DNA of 64,000 nt from Sphingomonas pseudosanguinis (GCF_014196255.1 NZ_JACIDH010000001.1:496001-560000); one strand, 5' to 3'; counted from the first letter of the stretch, positions 26,748 to 36,296 are shown. Numbers and translations: made by a program. Notes: generated by a model from the sequence alone, not told the origin.

Positions 26748-27890
26748 ATGACCCAATTCGACCTGACCGACGAGCAGCGCGAGATCCAGGAGCTGGCGCG
26801 CCGCTTCACCGCCGACCGCATCACGCCCTTCGCGGGCGAATGGGACGAGAAGCACATCTTTCCCCGCGACACGATTCGTGAAGCCGCCGAACTGGGTTTC
26901 GCCGCCATCTATGTGTCCGAAGAATCCGGCGGCATCGCGCTCGGGCGACTGGAGGCGGCGCTTATCATGGAGGCGATGGCCTATGGCTGTCCCTCCACAT
27001 CCGCCTTCATCTCGATCCATAACATGGCGTCGTGGATGATCGACCGCTTCGGCGATGCGGATGTGAAGGGGCGCTATTTGCCCGACCTCGTCACCATGGC
27101 GCGCATGGCGAGCTATTGCCTGACCGAGCCGGGCTCGGGCTCCGACGCGGCGGCGCTCAAGACCCGCGCGGTCCGCGACGGCGACCATTACATCGTCTCC
27201 GGCTCCAAGCAGTTCATCTCGGGCGGCGGCGAGAATGAGGTGTATGTCACCATGGTTCGCACCGGTGAGGACGGGCCCAAGGGCATTTCCTGCCTGGTGA
27301 TCGACAAGGACACCCCCGGTGTCTCCTTCGGCGCGAACGAGCGCAAGCTGGGCTGGCATTCGCAGCCGACGCGGCAGGTGATGTTCGACAATGTCCGCGT
27401 TCCGCAAGCCAACCGGCTGGGCGCGGAGGGCGAAGGGTTCCGCATCGCGATGATGGGGCTGGACGGCGGGCGGCTGAACATCGGCGCCTGCTCGCTGGGG
27501 GGGGCGCAGCGCTGTCTCGACGAGTCGGTCGCCTATGTGAAGGACCGCCGCCAGTTCGGCAAGGCGATCGCCGAGTTCCAGAACACCCAGTTCACCCTGG
27601 CCGACATGGCGACCGAGCTGGAGGCGGCGCGCGCGCTGCTCTACCTCGCCGCTGCCAAGGTGACCGACAATGCGCCCGACAAGACCCGCTTCGCCGCCAT
27701 GGCCAAGCGCCTTGCCACCGACACCGGATCGTCGGTGGTCGACCGCGCGCTCCAGCTGCATGGCGGTTACGGCTATCTGATGGACTATCCGATCGAGCGC
27801 TTCTGGCGCGACCTGCGCGTCCATTCGATCCTGGAGGGTACGAACCAGGTGATGCGGATGATCGTCGGTCGGGATTTACTTAAAGATTAA
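26748..27890 (+). CDS. Acyl-CoA dehydrogenase, probable isobutyryl-CoA dehydrogenase
   Basis: 380 residues, FAD-dependent. Converts isobutyryl-CoA to methacrylyl-CoA in valine degradation, passing electrons to ETF. Domains: N-terminal helices (FDLTDEQREIQELARRFTAD), beta domain with SYCLTEPGSGSDAAALKTRA (FAD/acyl contacts), and C-terminal helical domain with DRRQFGKAIAEFQNTQFTLA and LQLHGGYGYLMDYPIERFWR. The catalytic base is the Glu in SILEGTNQVMRMIV, the position used by short-chain and isobutyryl enzymes. The specificity assignment rests mainly on operon context. ATG 26748 is chosen because the upstream frame is repeat-derived. Confidence 0.93.
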   Translation: MTQFDLTDEQREIQELARRFTADRITPFAGEWDEKHIFPRDTIREAAELGFAAIYVSEESGGIALGRLEAALIMEAMAYGCPSTSAFISIHNMASWMIDRFGDADVKGRYLPDLVTMARMASYCLTEPGSGSDAAALKTRAVRDGDHYIVSGSKQFISGGGENEVYVTMVRTGEDGPKGISCLVIDKDTPGVSFGANERKLGWHSQPTRQVMFDNVRVPQANRLGAEGEGFRIAMMGLDGGRLNIGACSLGGAQRCLDESVAYVKDRRQFGKAIAEFQNTQFTLADMATELEAARALLYLAAAKVTDNAPDKTRFAAMAKRLATDTGSSVVDRALQLHGGYGYLMDYPIERFWRDLRVHSILEGTNQVMRMIVGRDLLKD

Positions 27891-27893
27891 GCC

Positions 27894-27983
27894 GTTCCCC
27901 GGCGAAGGCCGGGGTCCAGTTTCTAAGCAGCCGGTGGCGCCTCATACGTTACCGCAACTTGGCCCCGGCCTTCGCCGGGGAAC
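27894..27983. repeat. R4 inverted doublet (GGCGAAGGCC hairpins)
   Basis: GTTCCCCGGCGAAGGCCGGGG (27894-27914), then TCCAG, is matched in reverse by GGCCCCGGCCTTCGCCGGGG and AAC (27961-27983): a 90-bp doublet within the valine operon, in the gap before the hydrolase gene. A related copy lies at 4249. Confidence 0.88.
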
Positions 27984-28004
27984 GGGAAGGGGTTAGGGAA
28001 AGAT

Positions 28005-29054
28005 ATGAGTGAAGACCTGATCGTCACCCGCGAAGGCCCGGTCGGGCGGCTGCGGCTCAACCGGCCCAAGGCGATCCACGCGCTGACCCGCGACATGTGC
28101 GAGGGCGTGCTCGCCGCGCTGGAGGACTGGCGTGGCGACTTGTCGGTCGAGGCGATCATCATCGACCATGCCGAGGGACGCGGCTTTTGCGCGGGCGGCG
28201 ACATCCGGTTGCTCGCTGAAAGCGGTGCGGGTGACGGTGAGGCGGCGCGGGGCTTCTTCCACAGCGAATACCGGATGAACCACCGGCTGTTCACCTATGC
28301 CAAGCCGATCGTCGCTTTCATGGACGGAATCACCATGGGCGGCGGCGTCGGCGTTTCTGCGCCCGCCCGCTTCCGCGTCGCCACCGAAAATACCCGGTTC
28401 GCCATGCCCGAGACGGGGATCGGCCTGTTTCCCGATGTCGGCGGCGGCTGGTATCTCTCGCGCCTGCCGGGGCGGATGGGCGAGTTCCTGGCGCTGACCG
28501 GCCACCGGCTCGACGGGGCGGAGGCGCATGCCCTGGGCCTCGCCACCCATTATCTGTCAGCTTCCGCACTGGACGAGTCCAAGGCCGCGATTATTGCCGC
28601 GCCGCAGGAAATTGCCGCGACGCTTGACCGGCTCTCCATACCGGCGCCCGAGGCGAAGATCATGGCCCATGCCGCGGAGATCGACCGGCTGTTCGCCGCC
28701 GACACGCTGGAGGCGATCATCGCAGCATTGGAAGCCGATGGCGGCGAATGGGCGACGAAGCAGCTCGCCGTGTTGCGCACCAAATCGCCGCAGGCCTGCA
28801 AGGTCTCGCTGCGTCTGCTCCGCGAGGGCAGGCTGACCACCGACTTCGCCGACGAAATGCGCCGCGAGTACGGCGTCGCCTCCCGCGTCGTCCAGCGCTC
28901 CGATTTCGTCGAAGGCGTTCGCGCGCTCATCGTCGACAAGGACAATGCGCCGCGCTGGGACCCGGCTACGCCCGAAGGCGTGACCGACACCATGATCGAC
29001 CATATCTTCGCGCCCATGCCCGACGGGCAGGCCTGGACCCCAGATGATCGTTGA
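28005..29054 (+). CDS. 3-hydroxyisobutyryl-CoA hydrolase (HIBCH-type crotonase)
   Basis: 349 residues, longer than plain enoyl-CoA hydratases, as expected for HIBCH. It hydrolyses 3-hydroxyisobutyryl-CoA to free 3-hydroxyisobutyrate and CoA, keeping toxic methacrylyl-CoA low. Signature blocks: [14 protein letters not shown], the oxyanion loop [34 protein letters not shown], and the HIBCH hallmark [20 protein letters not shown] carrying the catalytic Glu/Asp. The C-terminal extension ([15 protein letters not shown], here [17 protein letters not shown]; later [15 protein letters not shown]) is also specific to this group. Third gene of the valine operon. Confidence 0.93.
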   Translation: MSEDLIVTREGPVGRLRLNRPKAIHALTRDMCEGVLAALEDWRGDLSVEAIIIDHAEGRGFCAGGDIRLLAESGAGDGEAARGFFHSEYRMNHRLFTYAKPIVAFMDGITMGGGVGVSAPARFRVATENTRFAMPETGIGLFPDVGGGWYLSRLPGRMGEFLALTGHRLDGAEAHALGLATHYLSASALDESKAAIIAAPQEIAATLDRLSIPAPEAKIMAHAAEIDRLFAADTLEAIIAALEADGGEWATKQLAVLRTKSPQACKVSLRLLREGRLTTDFADEMRREYGVASRVVQRSDFVEGVRALIVDKDNAPRWDPATPEGVTDTMIDHIFAPMPDGQAWTPDDR

Positions 29055-29080
29055 AAATGCCGACCGCTGAAGAGGACGCC

Positions 29081-29857
29081 ATGACCGACTATAACACCCT
29101 GATCGTCGAGCGCCGCGAGGCGGTGACCCTGGTGACGCTGAACCGGCCGCAGGCGCTGAACGCGCTCAATGCCGAGCTGCTGTCCGAACTGCTGGACGTG
29201 ATGCGCGCCTATGACGCCGACCCCGAACAGCGCTGCGCCGTCATCACCGGCTCTGCAAAGGCGTTCGCGGCGGGCGCGGACATCAAGGAAATGCAGGAGA
29301 TGGACTTCGCCGCCATGTATGGGCGGAATCACTTCTCCGGCTGGGACGACTTCACCCGCACGCGCAAGCCCGTCATCGCGGCGGTCGCGGGCTATGCGCT
29401 GGGCGGCGGGTGCGAGCTGGCGATGATGTGCGACTTCATCCTCGCCGCCGACACCGCCAGGTTCGGCCAGCCCGAGATCAAGCTGGGCGTGACGCCGGGC
29501 ATGGGCGGCTCGCAGCGCCTCGCCCATGCGGTCGGCAAGGCCAAGGCGATGGAGATGTGCCTGACCGGCCGGATGATGGATGCCGAGGAAGCCGAGCGCT
29601 CGGGCCTCGTCGCGCGCATCATCCCCGCCGCCGATCTGGTCGAGGAGGCGCTGAAGACCGCCGCGACCATCGCCGGTATGGCGCCGATTGCGGTGCGCGC
29701 GAACAAGGAAATGGTCAACGCCGCGTTCGACATGGGGCTGGCACAGGGCGTCCAGTTCGAGCGACGGCTGTTCCACGGTCTGTTCGGTTCCGCCGACCAG
29801 AAGGAAGGCATGGCCGCGTTCGTGGAAAAGCGCACGCCCGTCTGGACCAACCGCTGA
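29081..29857 (+). CDS. Enoyl-CoA hydratase (crotonase), valine operon
   Basis: 258 residues, standard crotonase length. Hydrates methacrylyl-CoA to 3-hydroxyisobutyryl-CoA in this context, and could also act in fatty-acid beta-oxidation. Visible: [16 protein letters not shown], oxyanion loop [31 protein letters not shown] with the first catalytic Glu, and [20 protein letters not shown] with the second. C-terminal trimerisation helices end in [12 protein letters not shown]. Start 29081 has GAGGAC just upstream; a longer start at 29057 is possible but adds only eight polar residues. It begins 26 bases after the hydrolase stop. Confidence 0.95.
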   Translation: MTDYNTLIVERREAVTLVTLNRPQALNALNAELLSELLDVMRAYDADPEQRCAVITGSAKAFAAGADIKEMQEMDFAAMYGRNHFSGWDDFTRTRKPVIAAVAGYALGGGCELAMMCDFILAADTARFGQPEIKLGVTPGMGGSQRLAHAVGKAKAMEMCLTGRMMDAEEAERSGLVARIIPAADLVEEALKTAATIAGMAPIAVRANKEMVNAAFDMGLAQGVQFERRLFHGLFGSADQKEGMAAFVEKRTPVWTNR

Positions 29858-29868
29858 TGAGTCTCACA

Positions 29869-29969
29869 CCCCTCCCGCAGGCGGGAGGGGATGGGGGAGG
29901 GCGGGCCGCAGGGGATAGTCTCTGTGAGACTCCGTTCCCTCCCCAAACCCCTCCCGCCTGCGGGAGGGG
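29869..29969. repeat. R3 inverted doublet between enoyl-CoA hydratase and mmsB
   Basis: CCCCTCCCGCAGGCGGGAGGGG (two hairpin arms, 29869-29890) and a matching hairpin at 29948-29969 flank a centre with TCTGTGAGACTCC. Nearly the same length and right flank (CTTAAGAAG) as the copy at 26626. Confidence 0.88.
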
Positions 29970-30005
29970 CTTAAGAAGAAAAAGAACGAGCTAGGAGAGA
30001 GCACC

Positions 30006-30881
30006 ATGGCACGGATCGCCTTTATCGGCCTGGGCAATATGGGCGGCGGTATGGCCGCCAACCTCGCAAAAGCGGGGCATGACGTCCGCGCCTTCGACCT
30101 GTCGGCGGACGCGCTGGCGGCGGCGAAGGCGGCCGGATGCCTGCCCGTCGACAGCGCGGTCGCCGCGATGGACGGGGTCGAGGCGGTCGTGACGATGCTG
30201 CCCGCCGGAACCCATGTCGAGCGCGTCTATGCCGACGCCGTGTTCGCCGCCGCGCCGCCCTCCGCCATCCTGATCGACTGCTCGACCATCGACGTCGCCA
30301 CCGCACGCCGCGTCGCCGAGGCCGCGCAGGCCAAGGGCATGATGGCGGTCGACGCCCCCGTATCGGGCGGGATCGCGGCGGCCAAGGCCGGCACGCTGAC
30401 CTTCATGGTCGGCGGCCCCCAGGAGGCGTTCGAGCGCGCCGAGCCGTTCCTGTCGGCCATGGGCCAGGCGGTCATCCACGCCGGTGGACCGGGCGCGGGG
30501 CAGGCGGCGAAGATCTGCAACAACATGCTCCTCGGCGCGACGATGATCGCGACTTGCGAGGCGTTCGTGCTGGCCGAGAAGCTGGGGCTGGAGGCGCAGA
30601 CCTTTTACGACATCGCTTCGGTGTCGTCGGGCCAGAGCTGGTCGATGACCAAATATTGCCCCGTCCCCGGCGTCGGACCGGAGACGCCCGCCGACCACGA
30701 CTATCAGGGCGGCTTCGCGGCGGCGCTGATGCTCAAGGACCTGAAGCTGGCGATGCAGGCCGCGCAGGAGGCAGATGCGACCACGCCGATGGGCGAGCGC
30801 GCGGCGGAGTTGTATGCGGCGTTCGTCGGCGAAGACCAGCCGCCGGTGGACTTCTCCGGGATCATCCGCACCCTGCGGTGA
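30006..30881 (+). CDS. mmsB: 3-hydroxyisobutyrate dehydrogenase
   Basis: 291 residues, beta-hydroxyacid dehydrogenase family. Oxidises 3-hydroxyisobutyrate to methylmalonate semialdehyde with NAD, feeding MmsA. N-terminal Rossmann motif IAFIGLGNMGGGMAANLAKA, substrate-binding DAPVSGGIAAAKAGTLTFMV, and the catalytic Lys in GAGQAAKICNNMLLGATM. The C-terminal helical domain includes GGFAAALMLKDLKLAMQAA, typical of 3-HIBADH. GGAGAG lies shortly before the ATG. Last gene of the operon; an R2 inverted doublet follows its stop and may form the transcript end. Confidence 0.96.
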   Translation: MARIAFIGLGNMGGGMAANLAKAGHDVRAFDLSADALAAAKAAGCLPVDSAVAAMDGVEAVVTMLPAGTHVERVYADAVFAAAPPSAILIDCSTIDVATARRVAEAAQAKGMMAVDAPVSGGIAAAKAGTLTFMVGGPQEAFERAEPFLSAMGQAVIHAGGPGAGQAAKICNNMLLGATMIATCEAFVLAEKLGLEAQTFYDIASVSSGQSWSMTKYCPVPGVGPETPADHDYQGGFAAALMLKDLKLAMQAAQEADATTPMGERAAELYAAFVGEDQPPVDFSGIIRTLR

Positions 30882-30897
30882 ACGCCACGCCCAACCT

Positions 30898-31001
30898 CCG
30901 TTCCGCCTGAGCGAAGTCGAAGGCCACGTCCTACGCTTTCCACAAGTCGCCACCCGTAGATCGGGATTCCCTTGGCCTTCGACTGCGCTCAGGCTGAACG
31001 G
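30898..31001. repeat. R2 inverted doublet (REPIN-like), 104 bp
   Basis: CCGTTCCGCCTGAGCGAAG (30898 on) is matched in reverse by GGCCTTCGACTGCGCTCAGG (30974 on), leaving a central loop of about 50 bases. It sits between mmsB and alr. Confidence 0.9.
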
Positions 31002-31049
31002 AGCGAGGGGGAGGGCGGAAAAACCCATCCCGCCTTTTCCCCCTGATCA

Positions 31050-32102
31050 ATGCGGCCTAAAGCCCGCTGGGTGATCGAAATACCCGCCCCCCTCCGCCTG
31101 CGCGTCGACCGCGACGCGCTCACGTCCAACTGGCAGGCGCTCGCCCGGCTGAGCGGAACGGCGGCGTGCGGCGCGGCGGTCAAGGCGAATGGCTATGGCC
31201 TGGGCGCAACACTGGTGGCCGAGACGCTGGCCAGGGCAGGGTGCCGCGACTTCTTCGTCGCCAACTGGGCCGAGGCGCAGGCGCTTGCGCCGCTCGGACT
31301 GACGGTGTCGGTCCTGCACGGCCTGCGCGCTGAGGACATGCCCGCCGCCAAAGCCGGCTTCGCCCGCCCGGTGCTGAGCACGCCCGAACAGATTACCCGC
31401 TGGCGCGACGGCGGCGGCGGAGCGTGCGACGTCATGGTCGACACCGGCATGAACCGGCTCGGCGTGTCGGTGCGAGACGTGCGCGACGGCCTGCTCGACG
31501 GCCTGACGATCGAGACGCTCATCAGCCACCTCGCCTGCGCCGACGAGGATGTCGCGATGAACGAACGCCAGCGCGCCGCCTTCGCCAGCCTGACCGGCCG
31601 TACGGCCGCGCGGCGGATGAGCCTCGCCAATTCGGCCGGGATCGCGCTGGGTGCGGATTATCATTTCGACCTGACCCGGCCGGGCCTGGCCCTGTACGGG
31701 GGGATACCCCGCCCCGACATGGCCGGACATCTCCGCCAGGTCGCTTATCCGGAAGCCCAAATCCTCCAGCGTCGCCAGGTGCCCGCGGGCGAGACGGTCG
31801 GCTACAACGCCACCTGGACCGCCCCCGCCGATACCGCAGTGGCGATCCTGAATCTCGGCTATGCCGACGGCTATCGCCGCGCGCTGTCGGGCCTGGGGGC
31901 GGCGGTGTCGGACGGGGTGCGATTGCCGGTGCTGGGCCGCGTGTCGATGGACCTGATCGCGGTCGACGTAACCGCCTGCCCCGACTTGGCCGAGGGCGAC
32001 TGGCTGACGATGGACTATGATCTCGCAGCCGCGTCCGCCGCATCGGGCGTGTCGCAATATGAACTGCTGACCGGCCTCGCCCAGCGCTTCGCGCGTCAAT
32101 AA
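31050..32102 (+). CDS. alr: Alanine racemase
   Basis: 350 residues, slightly short for the family. PLP enzyme that makes D-alanine for peptidoglycan. The PLP lysine is in AAVKANGYGLGATLVAETL (Lys45). Other conserved blocks: MVDTGMNRLGV, MSLANSAGIALG, FDLTRPGLALYGGIP, the catalytic-Tyr region ETVGYNATWTA (Asn replaces the common Gly next to Tyr), LNLGYADGYRRALSG and LGRVSMDLIAVDVT. The C-terminal domain is compact. No strong SD precedes ATG 31050. It converges on the hydroxylase gene with a gap of only 10 bases. Confidence 0.93.
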   Translation: MRPKARWVIEIPAPLRLRVDRDALTSNWQALARLSGTAACGAAVKANGYGLGATLVAETLARAGCRDFFVANWAEAQALAPLGLTVSVLHGLRAEDMPAAKAGFARPVLSTPEQITRWRDGGGGACDVMVDTGMNRLGVSVRDVRDGLLDGLTIETLISHLACADEDVAMNERQRAAFASLTGRTAARRMSLANSAGIALGADYHFDLTRPGLALYGGIPRPDMAGHLRQVAYPEAQILQRRQVPAGETVGYNATWTAPADTAVAILNLGYADGYRRALSGLGAAVSDGVRLPVLGRVSMDLIAVDVTACPDLAEGDWLTMDYDLAAASAASGVSQYELLTGLAQRFARQ

Positions 32103-32112
32103 CGCCGAGCCA

Positions 32113-33099
32113 TCATTCCGGGCCCATCCAGGGATCGAAGCTTTTTGCTCGAATCCAACGTGTGGCGATCCATTTTGCGCCTTTACTGACCGGAAGGCCT
32201 GCATGCCGCGCCTTAGAATCGGGACGCCCATCTTCCAAAACGTTCTGAAAGATCAACGCTCCCCCGCGCCGTGGTGTAATGTCGAGATCATGGTCCGGGA
32301 ACCTGGTCTGGCCACCCACAAATCCTTCGTTGAGATATAAGATCGCCGTACAAATTCGCTGATTGCGCGTGCCCGGAATGATGTCGGAATGGAGGCGGAA
32401 CTGTTGTCTCGGAGCGTATCGCAATAACGTCAAGGCCTCGCCTTGGTCGACCGCTGTATCGGTTTCGTGGGCGATGCGAAGATTGATGCTGCGTATAGCA
32501 AGGTCTTCACGAACCGGGCCGATTACGGCAACATCCGATGTCCGTATTGGATGGGGTATATTGCGGCCGGTTGCCGGATCTATGACACGTGCCGGCTCGA
32601 AAAGATCTGCACCTGCTCGGGCAATATGATCGCATTCGTTGTGGGAAAGAAATCTTGGAATGTAATAGACCGAGCCGTTGTCAGTAAGATGCTGTCTTTC
32701 CAATTTCTGTTGGGGGTAGCCATCCTCCGTCAGGTTATTGGCATTTACCAATTTTAGTACGGCGGCAGCATGTGCATGATGTTGTGCTTCGCGCTTTAGG
32801 AGGTTTAGAGCGCCGGACCAGTCGATCCGGCCGCCGGAGCCATTCGCCGTCAAGGCGATTAGCATCATTGCGGCATCTGCGTGACCACCCTTTGCTGCCA
32901 TAGACAAGGCTTGGCGAGCGGCAGGAAGATCGCGAGCTACCGGATGGCCGATGAGCCGCCATAGGGCGAGTTCGTACCAGGCTTCTATGTTCCCGGTGCC
33001 AGCCGCACGTTGCAGTGTCGTTAAGGCATCGTTTCCTCGAGCGCGCTGCAAAAGGTCTCTAGCCGTAGAGACGGGGTCGTTAGGGGGTGACGTCGCCAT
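32113..33099 (-). CDS. Sel1/TPR-repeat protein with prolyl-4-hydroxylase-type 2OG-Fe(II) oxygenase domain
   Basis: 328 residues, no signal peptide. Residues 1-115 are helical repeats of Sel1/TPR kind (NIEAWYELALWRLIGHPVA, ARQALSMAAKGGHADAAMML). Residues about 145-325 form a double-stranded beta-helix dioxygenase: YYIPRFLSHNECDHIARAG opens it, the iron ligands are FRLHSDII (His-x-Asp) and the His of KARHAGLPV, and K/R for 2-oxoglutarate follow in KGAKWIATRW. It likely hydroxylates a protein or peptide residue; the substrate is unknown. It lies downstream of a TonB receptor on the same strand, past a terminator-like hairpin. Base composition looks less GC-rich than in neighbours. Confidence 0.85.
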   Translation of the reverse strand: MATSPPNDPVSTARDLLQRARGNDALTTLQRAAGTGNIEAWYELALWRLIGHPVARDLPAARQALSMAAKGGHADAAMMLIALTANGSGGRIDWSGALNLLKREAQHHAHAAAVLKLVNANNLTEDGYPQQKLERQHLTDNGSVYYIPRFLSHNECDHIARAGADLFEPARVIDPATGRNIPHPIRTSDVAVIGPVREDLAIRSINLRIAHETDTAVDQGEALTLLRYAPRQQFRLHSDIIPGTRNQRICTAILYLNEGFVGGQTRFPDHDLDITPRRGGALIFQNVLEDGRPDSKARHAGLPVSKGAKWIATRWIRAKSFDPWMGPE

Positions 33100-33116
33100 G
33101 CAAGCGAATTTGACCG

Positions 33117-33145
33117 AAAAAAGGGCCGGTGGAAACCACCGGCCC
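33117..33145 (-). terminator. Intrinsic terminator between the large TonB receptor gene and the hydroxylase gene
   Basis: On the minus strand a perfect 10-bp stem (33136-33145 with 33123-33132) with a TTT loop is followed by six T. It is 29 bases after the receptor stop and 18 bases before the hydroxylase start, so it would attenuate rather than prevent co-transcription if both share a promoter. Confidence 0.88.
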
Positions 33146-33173
33146 GAAAGGCGATCAGATTTAGTCGTTAGGA

Positions 33174-36100
33174 TCAGAAGCGAGCCTGGAAGCCCGCATA
33201 GAAGCGACGACCGACCGGTTCGTAGATGCCCGAACCAGCCGCAGTACCGGTCGCGCCCAGCGGCGGGATACGATCGGTCAGGTTGTCGATACCAAAGTAG
33301 AAGTTGGTCTGCTTAGTGACGTTCACGCCGAACTTCACATCCATATAGAAGACATCCGGGTAATAGGGAATGTCATACTGATCAAGATTCTGCGGCGGAC
33401 GTCCCTGGAACGAAACCAGATTTTCGATCGCACCGACCGACATCTTCGTCAGGTAACGCATCTGAAGATTCGCGAAGAAGGTTTCAAAGTTGGCACCCAG
33501 ATTCCAGTTAACCTGATCACGGGGATAGCCTACTTCGCCCAGAGCGCGGTCTGCGAAACCGGGCTGGGTCGGATCGAGGAACGAGTCGTTCTGCAGCTGA
33601 TGCGTATAGACCAGATGCGACGTCAGGTTCATGCCGCCAAAGCGGTGCTGGTAGCTGAGATCTACGTCGATGCCGCGAACCTGCAGACGAGCATAGTTCA
33701 ACTGGACCTGCTGAAGCGAGCCCTCGATGATGCGATAGGGGTCTTCGACATTCAGCTGCGTATTGCCACCGCTCATGATTTCGAGCGACTGAGCGTAATT
33801 GTAGTCATAGTTGGTCGGAATACCCGCAGCTGCGCAGTTGGCTGCGCGGAACTGCGTACCGCTGGCGATGTTGCGAGCCGAGCACGGATCGCCAAAGCTG
33901 GGCGCGAAGTTCTGGCCCAGCGGGCTATACAGTTCGGTCAGGTTTGGCGCACGAACGGCGCGCGAGTAGTTGGCCCGGAAGCGCAGATCGTTGATCGGTG
34001 CGTAGACGGCGTTGACGCTATAGGTCCAGACTGTTCCCGCCGCGCCCTTATAGTCCGACACACGCCCAGCACCCGAGAGCGTCAGCTCCTTGGCGAACGG
34101 CAGGTCACGCAGCAGGGGAACCGAGACTTCACCGAAAGCTTCCTTCACTTCGAACGACGGGGGCGTGAAGTCGGGAATGGCATTATAGAAAGTATAACCC
34201 GACGAAACGAGCGGGTCCTGGCGATACATCGCTGTTTCACGACGATATTCGCCGCCCAGCGAGAAGCCCACGGCACCGCCACCCGGCATGGTGAACAGCT
34301 GCGACAGATCGCCCGAGATATAGCCCATGGTATCGAACTGGGTAATCCGCCCTGTCGATATCGTATCCTGCAGGACATAATTGCGAGCGGCCTGCGAGAT
34401 CGCCCCCTGGCCAAACGGGTTCAGTGGCTGACACGCGGCAATATCAGCGGCCAAAACGGCAGGATTGCCTGCGAAGTCAGAGCGGGCAGCGGTGTTGCCC
34501 GCAATCTGAGAACCGCAAACGATGCGGCCATCGGGTGCGCGCTGAGCGTCAAGAGCCAGCAGCATGCGCTGCACGTTCAGGTTGCCCAGAACGCGCGTCT
34601 TTTCGTCAAACTGACCGTAGTTGACCGATACCTCGTAATTGAGATGGTCGGTTAGATCGCCGCGGAAACCACCGACGATGCGGAAGACATCACGCCGCGA
34701 AGCCTCGCTGCGAACACCCAGGTCGACCAGGTTCTTGCGCAGGATGAAGCGATAGGAACCCGCGTTGATGCTGTTGATCGCAGCCGCCTGAACCTGTGCA
34801 GCCGTCTGGGTGATGTTGCCGTTTGCATCGCGGACTTCCGCGAAGGCCGCGCCAGACGTCGGGTTGAAACCGGCATTCGCCAGAGCAAGAGCCTGGTTCG
34901 CGAGAGCCGTTCGGCTGTCGCCCGACAGGAACGGATTATCCAGACGGGGACGTTCGTAATAGATCGAGTTGCCATCGAAGCGACCCAAGGTCGAGCCCGT
35001 AAAGAAGGCCGGGCCCGAAGTGCCTTGGCCGAACGTCTCGGTACGGACATACTTGGCTTCCACGAACGGCTTGAAGGCGTCCGAGAAGTCATAATGGGCG
35101 ATCAAATTGGCCGCATAACGCTCGGTCTGGGGCAGAATCTGGACCAGCATGCCTTCACGGCGCGTGTCGCCATTGCCGCCGATATAGGCGCCGGTCGGAA
35201 CTGAACTTGCGGCGGTGACGGTGGTGCCATTGACGACAGAGGAAACGGTCTGGCCGAGGCCGACACGACCACCCACCTGCTGGGCAATCGAGCCGCCCGG
35301 TTGGAACAGGAAGTTGCAGGTGAACGGACGACCGGCACCGCCGAAAGCGGCGTTAGGCTGCGTATCACGACCGCAAGCACCATTCGGGCTGGCGAAGCCG
35401 ACAAGACCGCCAGCCGAGATCGTGGCCGAACGAATATCCCGGAAGAAGACGTTGTCCGGGTTGCCATCATAGTTGATGAAGCTCTGGCCTGTAGCGAGGC
35501 CGGGGGAGTCGGCGTCGACCGCCACGAAACCATCGGCACGGCGCAGTGCGCGACGCTGCGACGCATAGAGAGAGTTCTGGCGCGCATACTCGACATTCAG
35601 GGCGATGTTGCCGCGGCCTTCGTTAAAGTTCTTACCACCCGTCGCGCTGATGAAATAGGCACCGGCATCACCGTGCTGGCTCACGCCACCTTGGCCGCGA
35701 ATCTGAAGACCCTGGAAATCCTGCTTCAGACGGAAATTCACCACACCTGCCAGCGCGTCCGAGCCATAGATAGCCGAATTACCGCCGGTGACGATGTCGA
35801 CGCCCTCGATCAGATCGGTCGGGATCGTGTTCACGTCGACGGACGCGGCGTTGTTTAGAATGTCCGACGCGACGTGACGGCGGCCGTTGACCAGCACCAG
35901 CGTACGAACCGTGCCCAGGCCGCGGAGGTCGAGCAGGCTGAGGCCAGCCGTACCTAGGAAGCGGGTCGAGTTGGCGGAGCTGAAAGTGCTCTGAAGCTGG
36001 GGCAGATCGTTTAGAACGTCGCCGATCGACACGCGCGACGTGCTGGTGAGTTCGGCGGCCGATACAGTGCTGATCGGCACGGGCGACTGATCGTTGGGGC

Positions 36101-36296
36101 GGCGAATGCGCGAGCCAGTCACGACGACTTCGCCGCCGTTGTTGCCCTGATTGCTGGTGCTATCCGCTTGATCGTTCGAGCTGTCGGTTTCCGTCTGGCC
36201 CGTTGCAGGCGTTGCGGTGGTTTGCGCAACCGCCGGGATTGCGAAGGCGAGCGTACCTGCCAAAGCGGACGCTTCGAGAAGGTGGCGAATTTTCAT
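33174..36296 (-). CDS. Large TonB-dependent outer-membrane receptor, 1040 aa
   Basis: Outer-membrane active transporter. Signal peptide MKIRHLLEASALAGTLAFAI...AVAQ, a Ser/Asn/Asp-rich linker, TonB-box-like EVVVTGSRIRR, then plug-domain blocks VSIGDVLNDLPQLQST, LLDLRGLGTVRTLVLVNGRR and GGNSAIYGSDALAGVVNFRL. The long barrel ends in the expected RRFYAGFQARF with terminal Phe. The GSRIRR/VNGRRHV type is the large class common in sphingomonads and Caulobacter, often linked with carbohydrate or peptide uptake; the substrate here is unknown. Start 36296 is taken at the signal peptide; the longer frame to 36455 is not protein-like. The hydroxylase gene follows. Confidence 0.92.
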   Translation of the reverse strand: MKIRHLLEASALAGTLAFAIPAVAQTTATPATGQTETDSSNDQADSTSNQGNNGGEVVVTGSRIRRPNDQSPVPISTVSAAELTSTSRVSIGDVLNDLPQLQSTFSSANSTRFLGTAGLSLLDLRGLGTVRTLVLVNGRRHVASDILNNAASVDVNTIPTDLIEGVDIVTGGNSAIYGSDALAGVVNFRLKQDFQGLQIRGQGGVSQHGDAGAYFISATGGKNFNEGRGNIALNVEYARQNSLYASQRRALRRADGFVAVDADSPGLATGQSFINYDGNPDNVFFRDIRSATISAGGLVGFASPNGACGRDTQPNAAFGGAGRPFTCNFLFQPGGSIAQQVGGRVGLGQTVSSVVNGTTVTAASSVPTGAYIGGNGDTRREGMLVQILPQTERYAANLIAHYDFSDAFKPFVEAKYVRTETFGQGTSGPAFFTGSTLGRFDGNSIYYERPRLDNPFLSGDSRTALANQALALANAGFNPTSGAAFAEVRDANGNITQTAAQVQAAAINSINAGSYRFILRKNLVDLGVRSEASRRDVFRIVGGFRGDLTDHLNYEVSVNYGQFDEKTRVLGNLNVQRMLLALDAQRAPDGRIVCGSQIAGNTAARSDFAGNPAVLAADIAACQPLNPFGQGAISQAARNYVLQDTISTGRITQFDTMGYISGDLSQLFTMPGGGAVGFSLGGEYRRETAMYRQDPLVSSGYTFYNAIPDFTPPSFEVKEAFGEVSVPLLRDLPFAKELTLSGAGRVSDYKGAAGTVWTYSVNAVYAPINDLRFRANYSRAVRAPNLTELYSPLGQNFAPSFGDPCSARNIASGTQFRAANCAAAGIPTNYDYNYAQSLEIMSGGNTQLNVEDPYRIIEGSLQQVQLNYARLQVRGIDVDLSYQHRFGGMNLTSHLVYTHQLQNDSFLDPTQPGFADRALGEVGYPRDQVNWNLGANFETFFANLQMRYLTKMSVGAIENLVSFQGRPPQNLDQYDIPYYPDVFYMDVKFGVNVTKQTNFYFGIDNLTDRIPPLGATGTAAGSGIYEPVGRRFYAGFQARF

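Noticed and set aside
25056..27824. Minus-strand open frame of 922 aa over the valine operon
   Set aside because: Antisense to mmsA and an acyl-CoA dehydrogenase gene and crosses the R3 repeat; no conserved motifs.
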